Shown here piece after piece: positions 1 through 7,563 of a stretch of 15,800 nucleotides of DNA; within the stretch, counting starts at the first letter, position 1, and each line of letters begins with the position of its first letter. Location: positions 1-15,800 of the forward strand of contig UQWT01000053.1 of the NCBI GenBank assembly GCA_900544815.1. Reading direction: 5' to 3'. The translations under genes were made by a program, and so were the position numbers. Below the pieces are notes generated by a model, which was not told where the DNA came from, searched no databases, and was given only the letters and a program-made list of their open reading frames with translations. The stretch is from an uncultured Bacteroidales bacterium. GTDB lineage: Bacteria; Bacteroidota; Bacteroidia; Bacteroidales; UBA932.

Positions 1-42
1 AACTCTGTCGGAGCCTTCCGACAACTCTACGACACCCTATAT

Positions 43-77
43 AAAAAAGAGACCAACCCTTTTGGGTCAGCCTCTTT
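43..77 (-). terminator. Rho-independent terminator, minus strand
   Basis: The arms 46-59 and 64-77 enclose a TTTT loop (AAAA in the minus-strand transcript). Read on the minus strand, all 14 positions can pair: 11 Watson-Crick pairs and three G-U wobbles. The stem then runs into six U residues (complement of A43-48). Read on the plus strand, the same three positions become A-C mismatches. The element therefore points leftward and probably ends the prolyl isomerase/nitroreductase transcript about 230 bases beyond its last stop codon. Confidence 0.7.
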
Positions 78-261
78 ATTTACTATTAACCTAAATCTAA
101 CCTATGAAAAAACTATTTGTCTTAGTTTATTTCAAACACTGTGCCACAGATTAATATTTAGTTGTTTTTTTAGATTATTTTTAAGCAATTGAAAAAACTC
201 TTTGTTCTAAATAGTTGATACTATTTCTAATAAACCTCTTTCCTCTCTTTACCCTAAAAAA

Positions 262-299
262 GCTAAAGCCAACGCCAAAGCTAAAGCTAAAGCCAACGC
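262..299 (+). repeat. GCYAAM hexamer array 1
   Basis: Six consecutive hexamers fit GC[T/C]AA[A/C]: GCTAAA, GCCAAC, GCCAAA, GCTAAA, GCTAAA, GCCAAC, followed by GCA. It starts eight bases beyond the nitroreductase stop codon, in the predicted 3' untranslated region. Related arrays lie at 7671-7696 and 9783-9912. Read as codons the unit would give Ala-Lys/Ala-Asn, but no start or open frame supports translation. I cannot link it to a named repeat family. Confidence 0.8.
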
Positions 300-306
300 A
301 ATTGTA

Positions 307-882
307 CTAAAATCTTTTCAATATTAATTCCTCAACCGTCCTTTTAGGTACATGATGAGTCCCGTTCTCCTCTCTCCAATATTTAAAATTATTGTTCTCC
401 ATATCATCTACCATAACCTTCTCTACAGGTACACCAAAAGCGATAACCTGAATTATTGAATATCGTGGCTCAAGACCAAGAATATTGGAGAGGCCTTCCC
501 TCTTTACTGAAGCTATTATGCAGCCGCCGTACCCAAGTTCAACAGCCTGCAGCAATATGCTTTGTGCGGTAATTCCATTGTCGCAAGAGCAGTTGCCTGC
601 TATCTCTGTATCCAGTACCTGAATGATATATGCGGCAGGCCTTTCACCCTCAGCCGGACCGTCCCAGTCTGTGAGGTATCCCGCCCATCCCAAGGTAGAG
701 AAGATCTTAGAGTTCATCTCTGCCGAGTTGCTTACAACGTATTTAATAGGCTGTATGTTCCTCGACGACGGAGAGAATCTTGCAGCCTCTATCATGAGAT
801 TAAGCTCCTCATCCTTAATGGGTTTGCTCTCATCAAACCGTCTGTAGCTTCTGCTCTTTTTTATAAGGTCCAATACCTTCAT
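307..882 (-). CDS. Nitroreductase family protein
   Basis: This 191-residue protein is a likely FMN-dependent oxidoreductase of the nitroreductase fold, probably cytoplasmic, using NAD(P)H to reduce an unidentified substrate. The N-terminal RSYRRF motif (11-16) and SPSSRNIQPI (37-46) match the phosphate- and flavin-contacting segments of the family. GYGGCI (117-122) sits where the family has its second flavin loop. No signal peptide is seen. The length is at the short end of the family and no fused domain is present. The ATG at 882 is preceded by AAAGGAG inside the last codons of the upstream prolyl isomerase gene, so the two are probably co-transcribed and perhaps translationally coupled. The family assignment is firm. 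The substrate cannot be told from sequence. Confidence 0.9.
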   Translation of the reverse strand: MKVLDLIKKSRSYRRFDESKPIKDEELNLMIEAARFSPSSRNIQPIKYVVSNSAEMNSKIFSTLGWAGYLTDWDGPAEGERPAAYIIQVLDTEIAGNCSCDNGITAQSILLQAVELGYGGCIIASVKREGLSNILGLEPRYSIIQVIAFGVPVEKVMVDDMENNNFKYWREENGTHHVPKRTVEELILKRF

Positions 883-899
883 ATTGTATCTACTCCTTT
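883..899 (-). promoter_or_regulatory. Shine-Dalgarno site within upstream gene
   Basis: AAAGGAG (complement of 893-899) ends ten bases before the nitroreductase ATG and overlaps the terminal Lys-Glu codons of the prolyl isomerase. A strong Shine-Dalgarno is unusual among the genes of this window, most of which have only A/T-rich leaders. It supports the chosen start and suggests coupling to translation of the upstream gene. Confidence 0.6.
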
Positions 900-1567
900 A
901 CAAGTTCAACCCTCTCAATTACAACAGGTGTCTGAGGAACATCCTTTGCACCTACCGGAACATTGGAGATGGCGTCAACAACATTAAGACCGCTCAATGT
1001 CTCTCCAAAGATGGTATATGCCCCGTCTAAGTGAGCACAGTTCTCCGGAGATGAAACAATATAGAACTGAGATCCCGACGATTCCTTCATAGGATTTGAT
1101 GTGTCACCTTTACGTGCAGCGGCAAGAGCCCCTTTCTTGTGTGTGTGGGTACCTACAATCTCCGCAGGAATTGTATATCCGGGGCCACCCTGTCCCCATC
1201 TGCTTCTCATTGTAGTGTCCTTTGAATACGGGTCTCCGGCCTGAATCATAAAATCCTTTATAACCCTATGGAAAAGAATGCCGTCAAAAAATCTCTCCGA
1301 TGCAAGTTTTACAAAATTGTCTCTGTGCTGAGGGGTATCTTTGTAAAGTTTTATTCTTATTGTACCCATATTGGTAATAATGTCAAATACAGGCTCCTCT
1401 GCTACCGAATCCGGGCAGAAAGCCAATTTCTGTTCTGTTTTTACCTCCATATTCTCTTTTTTTGTCTCTGCAGATTCATCTGCGCTCTTGTTGTTTTTAC
1501 TACCGCCGTTACAGCCTGCAAAAGCCAATGCCGCAATGCCTAAAACAGTTAAAAATCTAAGTTTCAT
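890..1567 (-). CDS. Cyclophilin-type peptidylprolyl isomerase lipoprotein
   Basis: This 225-residue protein should catalyse cis-trans isomerisation of X-Pro bonds in envelope proteins. Residues 1-18 form a lipoprotein signal peptide ending FAG-C19. A low-complexity charged/Ser/Asn linker follows to about residue 55, then a cyclophilin domain from about 60 to the end. FHRVIKDFMIQAGDP (99-113) carries the catalytic Arg101 and conserved Gln109. GSQFYIV (165-171) and LDGAYTIFGE (180-189) are the other hallmarks. The tryptophan that precedes LDG in human CypA is His179 here, as in many bacterial cyclophilins. No acidic run follows the lipidated cysteine, so I cannot predict surface export. It is the first gene of a two-gene unit, divergent from the patatin operon, with a TAnnTTTG -7 box just upstream. 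Confidence 0.93.
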   Translation of the reverse strand: MKLRFLTVLGIAALAFAGCNGGSKNNKSADESAETKKENMEVKTEQKLAFCPDSVAEEPVFDIITNMGTIRIKLYKDTPQHRDNFVKLASERFFDGILFHRVIKDFMIQAGDPYSKDTTMRSRWGQGGPGYTIPAEIVGTHTHKKGALAAARKGDTSNPMKESSGSQFYIVSSPENCAHLDGAYTIFGETLSGLNVVDAISNVPVGAKDVPQTPVVIERVELVKE

Positions 1568-1594
1568 GATAATGATATATTTTCAAATGAAGTC

Positions 1595-1602
1595 CAAATA
1601 TA
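1595..1602 (-). promoter_or_regulatory. Bacteroidota -7 box for the isomerase unit
   Basis: The minus strand reads TATATTTG, an exact TAnnTTTG match, 28 bases from the prolyl isomerase ATG. This would give a leader of about 20 bases. No good TTTG -33 element is seen at the expected distance, so the promoter is only half supported by motif. Confidence 0.5.
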
Positions 1603-1634
1603 GACAAAAATAATGTTTTTACGCTACTTCTTTC

Positions 1635-1642
1635 TATCTTTG
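1635..1642 (+). promoter_or_regulatory. Bacteroidota -7 box for the patatin operon
   Basis: TATCTTTG matches TAnnTTTG and lies 30 bases upstream of the patatin ATG. At the -33 position (1612-1615) the sequence is AATG rather than TTTG, so the upstream element is weak. The divergent isomerase -7 box ends only 33 bases away, so the two promoters overlap and may influence each other. Confidence 0.55.
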
Positions 1643-1671
1643 AGGCACAATGCCATGTCTCAATTGAAAAA

Positions 1672-4110
1672 ATGAAGAGATTATCAAAAAGTTATCTGAA
1701 ATCCGTTTGGATTACTTTACTTTTAGTTGTGTCTGTATTTCAATATGCAGGTGCAACAGCATTCTCTATATCTGATTCAACGGTAAACAAAACTCAGAGG
1801 GTAGGGCTTGTTTTAAGCGGAGGAGGCGCAAAGGGACTCTCCCACATTGGCGTTATAAAGGCTTTGGAGGAGAACAATATACCTATAGACTACATTTGCG
1901 GTACATCGATGGGGGCCATCGTAGGCGGACTTTACGCAATTGGCTATACCACAGATGAGATGATAGAGCTGTTTGCCGGTAAGGAGTTTGATTCCTGGTC
2001 CAGAGGGGAGCCCGAATATGAATATGGCAGTTTCTTTTATAGGGACGAACCTACCCCCACCATGTTTAGTTTTGGAATAGGAACAAAGGAGAATAAGAAT
2101 CCGCTTCCCGATAAAAACGGCCAGGTAGGTTCAAAGAAGAGGGTAAAGTTAGACCTGCCGGTGAGCTTTGTAAAGCCATACCCCATGGATTTAGAGTTTA
2201 TGAGAATCTTTGCACCTGCAGCAAAGGCTTCCAAGTACGATTTTGATTCCCTTATGGTTCCGTTCTTCTGCGTATCATCTGATATTGCAAGAAAGAGGGA
2301 GTATGTATCAAGAAAAGGGGATCTCTCTGCAGCGGTGAGAGCATCAATGACATATCCGTTTTTTTTTAAACCCATAACAATAGACTCGACATTGCTCTTT
2401 GATGGTGGATTCTACAACAACTTTCCATGGGAGATAATGGAGGAAAACTATTCTCCTGATTTTATAATAGGAGCAAAATGCGTTACAGGCGAGAACAACT
2501 TAGATGAGGAGGAGATAGCCTCACAAGTTATAGGGATGCTTGTCTCACAGACAGATTATAACATCCCTCCGGACAAAGGGGTGATAATAGGCAGGGTCTA
2601 CCCGTATGGTGTTATGGATTTCAAGAAGGTGAATGAGATTGTGGAGATGGGGTATCAGAATGCACAGCCATACATAAAAAGCATAAAAGAGAGGGTTAAA
2701 AGCCAAAGAACCCCGGAGCAGCTTGCTATGCGGAGACGATTGTTCAAGGAAAAATGCAAGCCTATGGTCATTGCAGATGATATAGACATATCTCCAAATA
2801 TGCACAAAGGGGACAAGATTTTTATATCAAGAACTTTAAGAAACGATAAAAAGGGCGATATAAAATTCGAGACCTTTAAGCGAGGCTACTACAGGGTTAT
2901 TGCAACCAACACAGTAAGGACGTTTTATCCGTCGTACAAATTAACGGATGATTCGCTCTACCATATTAATATAAAGGCTACAAAGACAGCCCCTGTAAGA
3001 ATATCCATTGGCGGTAACATATCATCTTCGTCACTTAACCAGGGATATTTGGGCGTAAGCTATTCAAAAATGGGGCTTCATCCATGTAAGGTAGGGCTTG
3101 GAATGAACATAGGACGCTTTTACAAAGGGGGGAATATAGGGTTCAGATATGCCATAGGTATCAAACCTATGGCTTTTATCTCCGGAGATTTTGTCCTTCA
3201 CCAGTTTGATTATTACGGAGGTAATCAGTCTTTTTTTACTCCCGACAAATTGCCTGATAATGTCCAGGAGAGGGAGACATACGCAAAAGTATCGCTTGGA
3301 ACAGCCCTCTCAATCAAGAGGAACATTGTTGGAAAGATCTCTGTTGGAACAGGCAGATTGGATTACCGATATTTTTTTGATGGTAGCTATGGAGCAAAAG
3401 ACAAGCCCAACAGAACCTATATAGATGTTGTCTACCCGGAGGCGAGCATAGAGAGAAACTCCCTTAACTACGACTTTTACCCCACAGAGGGACAGAGACT
3501 GTTTATAGGGGCAAGATATATATTCGGCAGAGAGACCTATCGCAGCAGCAGGAGGGCGATACCAGATATGGTAAATGGAGATTTGTCGGGAAGCAAAGAG
3601 TTTAAAAACAGCTTTAGACATACCGTTTTGGGAAGGTTCTATTCAGACAGTTACTACAGGATAAACCGATGGTTAAGATTAGGTGTCATGTTGGATTTTA
3701 CCTTCTCTACAAGACAAGATAAAGGTAATTATTATGCCACACTGCTGTATATGCCCGTGTTCCAGCCTGTACCGCACAGTAATACCCTTATGATGGAGAG
3801 ATACAGGGCAAACACATATTTGGGCGTTTCGGTGTCTCCGATAGTTACATTTGCAAACTCGCTGTATCTGCATACAACTGTAGCATATTTCCAGCCTTGG
3901 GAGATGATAAACCATTTAGGCAATGGCCTATATGAGTATAGCGGTAGGTTGCCTCACGGCGGCCTTATTGGAAATGCCGCTCTCGTATGGCAGAGTCCTA
4001 TAGGACCGGTATCTTTGGCGGCTACATACTACTCAAAAGCAGATGGGAGGCACTGGTATACTCAATTGAATATAGGGATGCTGCTGTTTAAGAAAAGAAT
4101 GTTCAGATAA
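1672..4110 (+). CDS. Patatin-like phospholipase with C-terminal outer-membrane barrel
   Basis: This 812-residue protein has a signal peptide (about 1-29, ending AGATA). The patatin domain (about 43-330) carries the oxyanion loop GGGAKG (50-55), the nucleophile motif GTSMG (77-81, Ser79) and the catalytic Asp in DGG (244-246). All parts of the Ser-Asp dyad are intact, so lipid acyl hydrolase activity is expected. A POTRA-like segment (about 395-445) follows, then a long stretch rich in alternating aromatic and polar strands to the C-terminus, typical of a BamA/Omp85-superfamily 16-strand barrel. The order patatin-POTRA-barrel is that of type Vd autotransporter-like proteins such as PlpD and FplA. 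Whether the lipase is surface-exposed or periplasmic cannot be told. It opens an operon; its TAA shares one base with the next ATG. Lipase and barrel assignments are strong, substrate unknown. Confidence 0.92.
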   Translation: MKRLSKSYLKSVWITLLLVVSVFQYAGATAFSISDSTVNKTQRVGLVLSGGGAKGLSHIGVIKALEENNIPIDYICGTSMGAIVGGLYAIGYTTDEMIELFAGKEFDSWSRGEPEYEYGSFFYRDEPTPTMFSFGIGTKENKNPLPDKNGQVGSKKRVKLDLPVSFVKPYPMDLEFMRIFAPAAKASKYDFDSLMVPFFCVSSDIARKREYVSRKGDLSAAVRASMTYPFFFKPITIDSTLLFDGGFYNNFPWEIMEENYSPDFIIGAKCVTGENNLDEEEIASQVIGMLVSQTDYNIPPDKGVIIGRVYPYGVMDFKKVNEIVEMGYQNAQPYIKSIKERVKSQRTPEQLAMRRRLFKEKCKPMVIADDIDISPNMHKGDKIFISRTLRNDKKGDIKFETFKRGYYRVIATNTVRTFYPSYKLTDDSLYHINIKATKTAPVRISIGGNISSSSLNQGYLGVSYSKMGLHPCKVGLGMNIGRFYKGGNIGFRYAIGIKPMAFISGDFVLHQFDYYGGNQSFFTPDKLPDNVQERETYAKVSLGTALSIKRNIVGKISVGTGRLDYRYFFDGSYGAKDKPNRTYIDVVYPEASIERNSLNYDFYPTEGQRLFIGARYIFGRETYRSSRRAIPDMVNGDLSGSKEFKNSFRHTVLGRFYSDSYYRINRWLRLGVMLDFTFSTRQDKGNYYATLLYMPVFQPVPHSNTLMMERYRANTYLGVSVSPIVTFANSLYLHTTVAYFQPWEMINHLGNGLYEYSGRLPHGGLIGNAALVWQSPIGPVSLAATYYSKADGRHWYTQLNIGMLLFKKRMFR
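3582..3593 (+). repeat. TTTGTCGGGAAG word, copy 1
   Basis: An exact 12-mer that also occurs at 9912-9923, 15024-15035 and, inverted, at 15616-15627. Here it is inside the patatin-barrel gene (codons for LSGS). With copy 3 it shares 17 bases (AGATTTGTCGGGAAGCA at 3579-3595 and 15021-15037). Confidence 0.5.
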
Positions 4111-5648
4111 TGTCTAACTTTAGTCCAATAAAAAAATTAGCGTCGGAGACCGCTATATACGGGTTGAGTACAATATTGGCCCGTATGATAAATTTCTTCT
4201 TTGTCCCAATATATACAAGGGTTCTTACCCAGGAGAATTACGGCTCGTATACAGAGATAATGTCTTATATAGCTGTGTTGCAAGTTGTCCTTATACTTGG
4301 TTTGGAAACAGGATGCTTTAAGTTTGCAAACAGTATAAAGAACTCCACGCATGAGTACGAAGGTATGACACCCAAAGACCCGTTTGCAACCTCTTTTATA
4401 ACAATACTTGGAACATCTGCCCTCTTTTGGCTGTCGCTTGTGCTTTTTGCAGAGCCATTGGCGGGGATGATTGGATATGCCGGTTACAGGCAGATGATAA
4501 TATATACAGGTGGAATTTTAGCATTGGATTCGGTTACTGCAATAATGTTTGCGCAGCTCAGGTATAGGGAAAAAGCTCTTAAATTTGCAGTGTTCAAGAC
4601 AATAAAGATTGTGTCTGAATTATGCTTTAATCTTCTTCTGTTTTTTGTTGTGCCAAAATATCTTGTGCAGCATCCGCAAAGTCTGCTTACGGCATTCATA
4701 CCTGCACAACCAGATTTTTCATATATAGTTTTTGCCGTATTTTTAAGTTGTATTGTGTGTACATTACTGTTTGTGCCGGATATTCTTCACCTTAAACTCA
4801 GATTTAACGGTAAGCTGCTAAAGAAACTTCTTGTATATTCGTTGCCGCTTATGATTGCCGGTTTACCGGGAATAGTAAATGAGAGCTTGGACAGAATACT
4901 TTTTAGATATTTTGCCCCCGAAGGTGCAATATGGAGGGCTGAACTTGGTATCTATGGAGCCGCACTCAAATTAGCGGTAATAATGAATCTGTTTATTCAG
5001 ATGTTCAGATATGCTGCAGAGCCGTTCTTCTTTGCAAGAGGAAAAAACAGAGAGCTACTTGCCCAAGTGATGGAATATTTTGTTGCTTTCTGTATGATTA
5101 TCTTTCTTGGTATAATGTTCTATATGGATGTTATAGAGCTTATATTGGGTAAGGATTTCAGAGGGGCTGTTGGAACGGTGCCTGTAATGTTGCTCTCTTA
5201 TATGGGATTGGGAATGCTGTTTAATGTAAGCATGTGGTACAAACTTAGCGGGCAGACAAAATATGCTGTAACAATTACACTTGCAGGGTTGGCTGTTACG
5301 TTTGTGATAAATGTTGTCTTTATGCCATATTTTTCATACTGGGCATCTGTGTTCGCTCATCTGCTTAGTGTGACATGTATGCTGGTTTACAGCGTAAAAT
5401 TGGGGAATCGGTATTATCCTATCCCGTATAGATGGGGTATTATATGCAAATATATAGGCGTGGGTTTAGTTCTTTATGGAGTTTCCTGTTTAATGAGTAC
5501 CTTTGTGTGGAGTTCAATCTCTGCGAGAGATGCTGCGGTGGAGTTGATAAAGATAATATTTAATACAATACTTTTAATTGTTTTCCTTTTGTACTGCTTA
5601 AGAGAAACGGGGTTATATTCCGTAATTAAAGCAAGGCTTGGAAGATGA
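4110..5648 (+). CDS. Polysaccharide flippase (Wzx/oligosaccharide flippase-like)
   Basis: This 512-residue integral inner-membrane protein has about a dozen or more hydrophobic segments spread over its length, in the pattern of the polysaccharide_synt/MATE-like (MOP) superfamily. The N-terminus (SETAIYGLSTILARMINF, 12-29, then PIYTRVLTQENYGSY) is the typical first helix and loop of O-antigen or capsule flippases. It would translocate an undecaprenyl-linked glycan from cytoplasm to periplasm. The ATG overlaps the patatin stop as TAATG, which implies translational coupling. No polymerase, ligase or glycan cluster is nearby; instead dut and murF follow. The glycan substrate is unknown. An alternative role as another lipid-linked cargo flippase of the same superfamily cannot be excluded. 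Confidence 0.9.
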   Translation: MSNFSPIKKLASETAIYGLSTILARMINFFFVPIYTRVLTQENYGSYTEIMSYIAVLQVVLILGLETGCFKFANSIKNSTHEYEGMTPKDPFATSFITILGTSALFWLSLVLFAEPLAGMIGYAGYRQMIIYTGGILALDSVTAIMFAQLRYREKALKFAVFKTIKIVSELCFNLLLFFVVPKYLVQHPQSLLTAFIPAQPDFSYIVFAVFLSCIVCTLLFVPDILHLKLRFNGKLLKKLLVYSLPLMIAGLPGIVNESLDRILFRYFAPEGAIWRAELGIYGAALKLAVIMNLFIQMFRYAAEPFFFARGKNRELLAQVMEYFVAFCMIIFLGIMFYMDVIELILGKDFRGAVGTVPVMLLSYMGLGMLFNVSMWYKLSGQTKYAVTITLAGLAVTFVINVVFMPYFSYWASVFAHLLSVTCMLVYSVKLGNRYYPIPYRWGIICKYIGVGLVLYGVSCLMSTFVWSSISARDAAVELIKIIFNTILLIVFLLYCLRETGLYSVIKARLGR

Positions 5649-5663
5649 GATTAAATTTGAATC

Positions 5664-6116
5664 ATGAATAAGACAGAGAAGATAATTGTAAAAGTTATTA
5701 ACAAGAGTGGTACTCAATTACCTGTATACGCAACAGAGCTTTCTGCCGGTATGGACTTGAGAGCTTCAATTAATGAACCTATTGAGATAGACAGTCTTCA
5801 AAGAGTGCTTGTGCCAACAGGGCTTTACATATCACTGCCTAAAGGGTATGAGGCGCAGATAAGGCCAAGAAGCGGATTAGCTGCAAAACATGGTATAACT
5901 GTGCTTAACAGCCCCGGAACAATAGATGCAGACTATAGGGGGGAGATAAAGGTTATACTTGTCAATCTTTCAAAAGATAAGTTTGTAATTGAGCCGGGTG
6001 TGAGAATTGCTCAGATGGTTGTTGCAAGACACGGCAAAGTTGAATGGTGTGAGAGTGAAGAGTTGGACGAAACCGAACGCAATAGCGGCGGTTTTGGATC
6101 AACAGGTGTTCATTAA
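5664..6116 (+). CDS. dut: Deoxyuridine 5'-triphosphate nucleotidohydrolase (dUTPase)
   Basis: This 150-residue homotrimeric-type dUTPase hydrolyses dUTP to dUMP and pyrophosphate, keeping uracil out of DNA and feeding dTMP synthesis. All five conserved motifs are present in order: AGMDLRA (28-34), PRSGLA (68-73), LNSPGTIDADYRGE (81-94, with the catalytic Asp and the base-selecting Tyr), RIAQM (114-118) and the P-loop-like C-terminal RNSGGFGSTG (139-148). The length is standard. It starts 15 bases after the flippase stop and ends ten bases before murF, so all are probably one transcript. No clear Shine-Dalgarno precedes the ATG. The assignment is secure. Confidence 0.97.
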   Translation: MNKTEKIIVKVINKSGTQLPVYATELSAGMDLRASINEPIEIDSLQRVLVPTGLYISLPKGYEAQIRPRSGLAAKHGITVLNSPGTIDADYRGEIKVILVNLSKDKFVIEPGVRIAQMVVARHGKVEWCESEELDETERNSGGFGSTGVH

Positions 6117-6126
6117 TTTTGTACCA

Positions 6127-7476
6127 ATGGAAATAGAGAGTTTATACAATATATACAAAGGGTGTAGCGGCGGTGTATGTACAGATACTCGGCAGATTAA
6201 AGAACATTGCATGTTCTTTGCCCTTAAAGGGGAAAATTTTAACGGCAACGAGTTTGCAAAACAGGCGCTTGAAAAGGGGGCCGACAAGGTGATAATGGAC
6301 GATTTGTCTCTTTATGAGAAGTTTGGAGGCAGAGGCGATAACAGTATTATCCTTGTTGAGGATGTGTTGGATACCCTTCAGCGTATAGCACGTCACCACA
6401 GACTAAGTTTTAAGATACCCGTAATAGCGCTTACGGGAACAAATGGAAAAACAACAACCAAGGAACTTATAACGGCGACTCTTGCAACAACATACAATGT
6501 AGTTAGTACAAAAGGAAACCTAAATAACTATATAGGTGTACCACTAACACTTCTTGGCTTGAATGAGGATACCCAGATTGCGGTAATAGAGATGGGAGCA
6601 AGTGCCCCCGGAGAGATAGAGCATCTTTCGTGGATTGTCTGTCCTACCTTTGGTCTTATAACCAATGTTGGAAAAGCGCACCTGTTAGGGTTTGGTTCAT
6701 TTGATGGTGTAATGAAAACAAAAGGTGAACTGTATGATAACCTTGTGGAGCACAAAAAGATCGCATTTATCAACACAGATAATGAATATCTCTGCCGGAT
6801 GCAGAGCATGCGGCCATCATTGCAGATTGTGCCGTACGGAGTGAAACCAATGGATGCTCGGATAGTAAGAGAGGATAGCTCTCCGTACCTTAATGTTGAG
6901 ATTGCAAATCCGTCATCATTGGAACAGCCATCGCGTATAGTTGTAAGGACGCATCTTATAGGTGATTACAATGTAGACAATGTGCTTGCAGCTCTATGTG
7001 TTGCAACCTATTTTGCAGTACCTACACAAAAGGCGATAGCGGCAATTTCAAATTATATCCCATCCAACAACAGATCTCAATTATGCAGGACAGAGAGAAA
7101 TACGCTTATCATAGATGCCTATAATGCCAATCCAACCAGCATGGGAGCCTCTTTGGATAATTTTGCAAAATTGGAGATGGAAAACAAAATTCTCATATTG
7201 GGAGATATGTTGGAATTGGGCAGCGATTCCCTTTTCGAGCATGGCAGTATTATAGCTAAGGCGGATTCTATCAACCCTAATGCAATAATTCTTGTTGGTA
7301 GCGAGTTTATCAAGGCTTACAAAGGGCTTGATAGAAGAATAAAAAGCCATGTGATTACTTTTAAAAATTCAGACGAGTTGGCATTGTATCTTAAACGGGA
7401 AAAACCCGCGGGGAAGACATTCCTAATAAAGGGGTCTCATGGCACCCACCTTGAGAAAATAATTCAGTTTTTGTAG
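6127..7476 (+). CDS. murF: UDP-N-acetylmuramoyl-tripeptide--D-alanyl-D-alanine ligase
   Basis: This 449-residue cytoplasmic Mur ligase adds D-Ala-D-Ala to the UDP-MurNAc-tripeptide using ATP, the last soluble step of peptidoglycan precursor synthesis. The N-terminal domain has the MurF-type substrate-binding DTR (CTDTRQI, 18-24). The ATP loop TGTNGKTTTK is at 103-112, followed by KGNLNNYIGVPLTLL. IDAYNANPTSM near residue 330 and a C-terminal KGSHGTHLE complete the family signature. The frame is open 120 bases further upstream (ATG at 6007), but that extension lies inside dut in another frame and has no MurF-like sequence. The ATG at 6127 gives the usual N-terminus. It is the last gene of the patatin-flippase-dut operon. 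No canonical terminator follows. Confidence 0.96.
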   Translation: MEIESLYNIYKGCSGGVCTDTRQIKEHCMFFALKGENFNGNEFAKQALEKGADKVIMDDLSLYEKFGGRGDNSIILVEDVLDTLQRIARHHRLSFKIPVIALTGTNGKTTTKELITATLATTYNVVSTKGNLNNYIGVPLTLLGLNEDTQIAVIEMGASAPGEIEHLSWIVCPTFGLITNVGKAHLLGFGSFDGVMKTKGELYDNLVEHKKIAFINTDNEYLCRMQSMRPSLQIVPYGVKPMDARIVREDSSPYLNVEIANPSSLEQPSRIVVRTHLIGDYNVDNVLAALCVATYFAVPTQKAIAAISNYIPSNNRSQLCRTERNTLIIDAYNANPTSMGASLDNFAKLEMENKILILGDMLELGSDSLFEHGSIIAKADSINPNAIILVGSEFIKAYKGLDRRIKSHVITFKNSDELALYLKREKPAGKTFLIKGSHGTHLEKIIQFL

Positions 7477-7495
7477 ACGAGTTACCCCCTTTATA

Positions 7496-7540
7496 AGTTT
7501 ATAGCTTTGGTTTTGGCCTATTAAGTTTATAGTTTATAGT
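7496..7540 (+). repeat. Period-7 AGTTTAT repeat
   Basis: AGTTTATAG occurs at 7496-7504, and AGTTTATAGTTTATAGT (two and a half 7-base units) at 7524-7540. A related GGTTTATAGTGTATAG lies at 9825-9840 in the other intergenic region that holds hexamer arrays. Low-complexity AT sequence makes chance similarity possible, but the co-occurrence is notable. Confidence 0.45.
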
Positions 7541-7563
7541 CAGTTAATTAGTTTATTGTTTTT

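Larger units (their letters stand above)
1..306. other. Left-edge non-coding region
   Basis: I find no convincing gene here. A 7-bp inverted repeat (6-12 with 17-23, arms TGTCGGA/TCCGACA) lies at the very edge without a T tract. A short reading frame closes at TAA 42-44 and could be the tail of something upstream, but it is too short to judge. Then come a minus-strand terminator (43-77), a 16-codon mini-ORF beginning MKKLFVLV (104-154), a degenerate copy of that ORF's first 22 bases at 189-210, and a hexamer repeat array (262-299). The rest is AT-rich. For the minus-strand genes to the right, this would be the 3' untranslated region. Confidence 0.6.

Noticed and set aside
6..23. Left-edge hairpin as a terminator or tRNA arm
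   Set aside because: The 7-bp stem has no T tract after it, and no T-loop or acceptor stem pattern is present.
1..192. Open frame from the left edge to TGA 190-192
   Set aside because: It runs straight through the terminator hairpin and into low-complexity AT sequence, so a coding tail of that length is unlikely.
262..299. Hexamer arrays as a CRISPR array or a coding AKAN repeat
   Set aside because: There are no unique spacers and the unit is only six bases. No open frame with a start runs through the arrays.
562..987. 141-codon plus-strand ORF
   Set aside because: It is antisense to the nitroreductase and isomerase genes, has no recognisable motif, and both opposing genes have clear family signatures.
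6007..6126. Upstream extension of the murF frame to ATG 6007
   Set aside because: It overlaps dut out of frame and encodes no MurF-like sequence. The ATG at 6127 gives the standard N-terminus.
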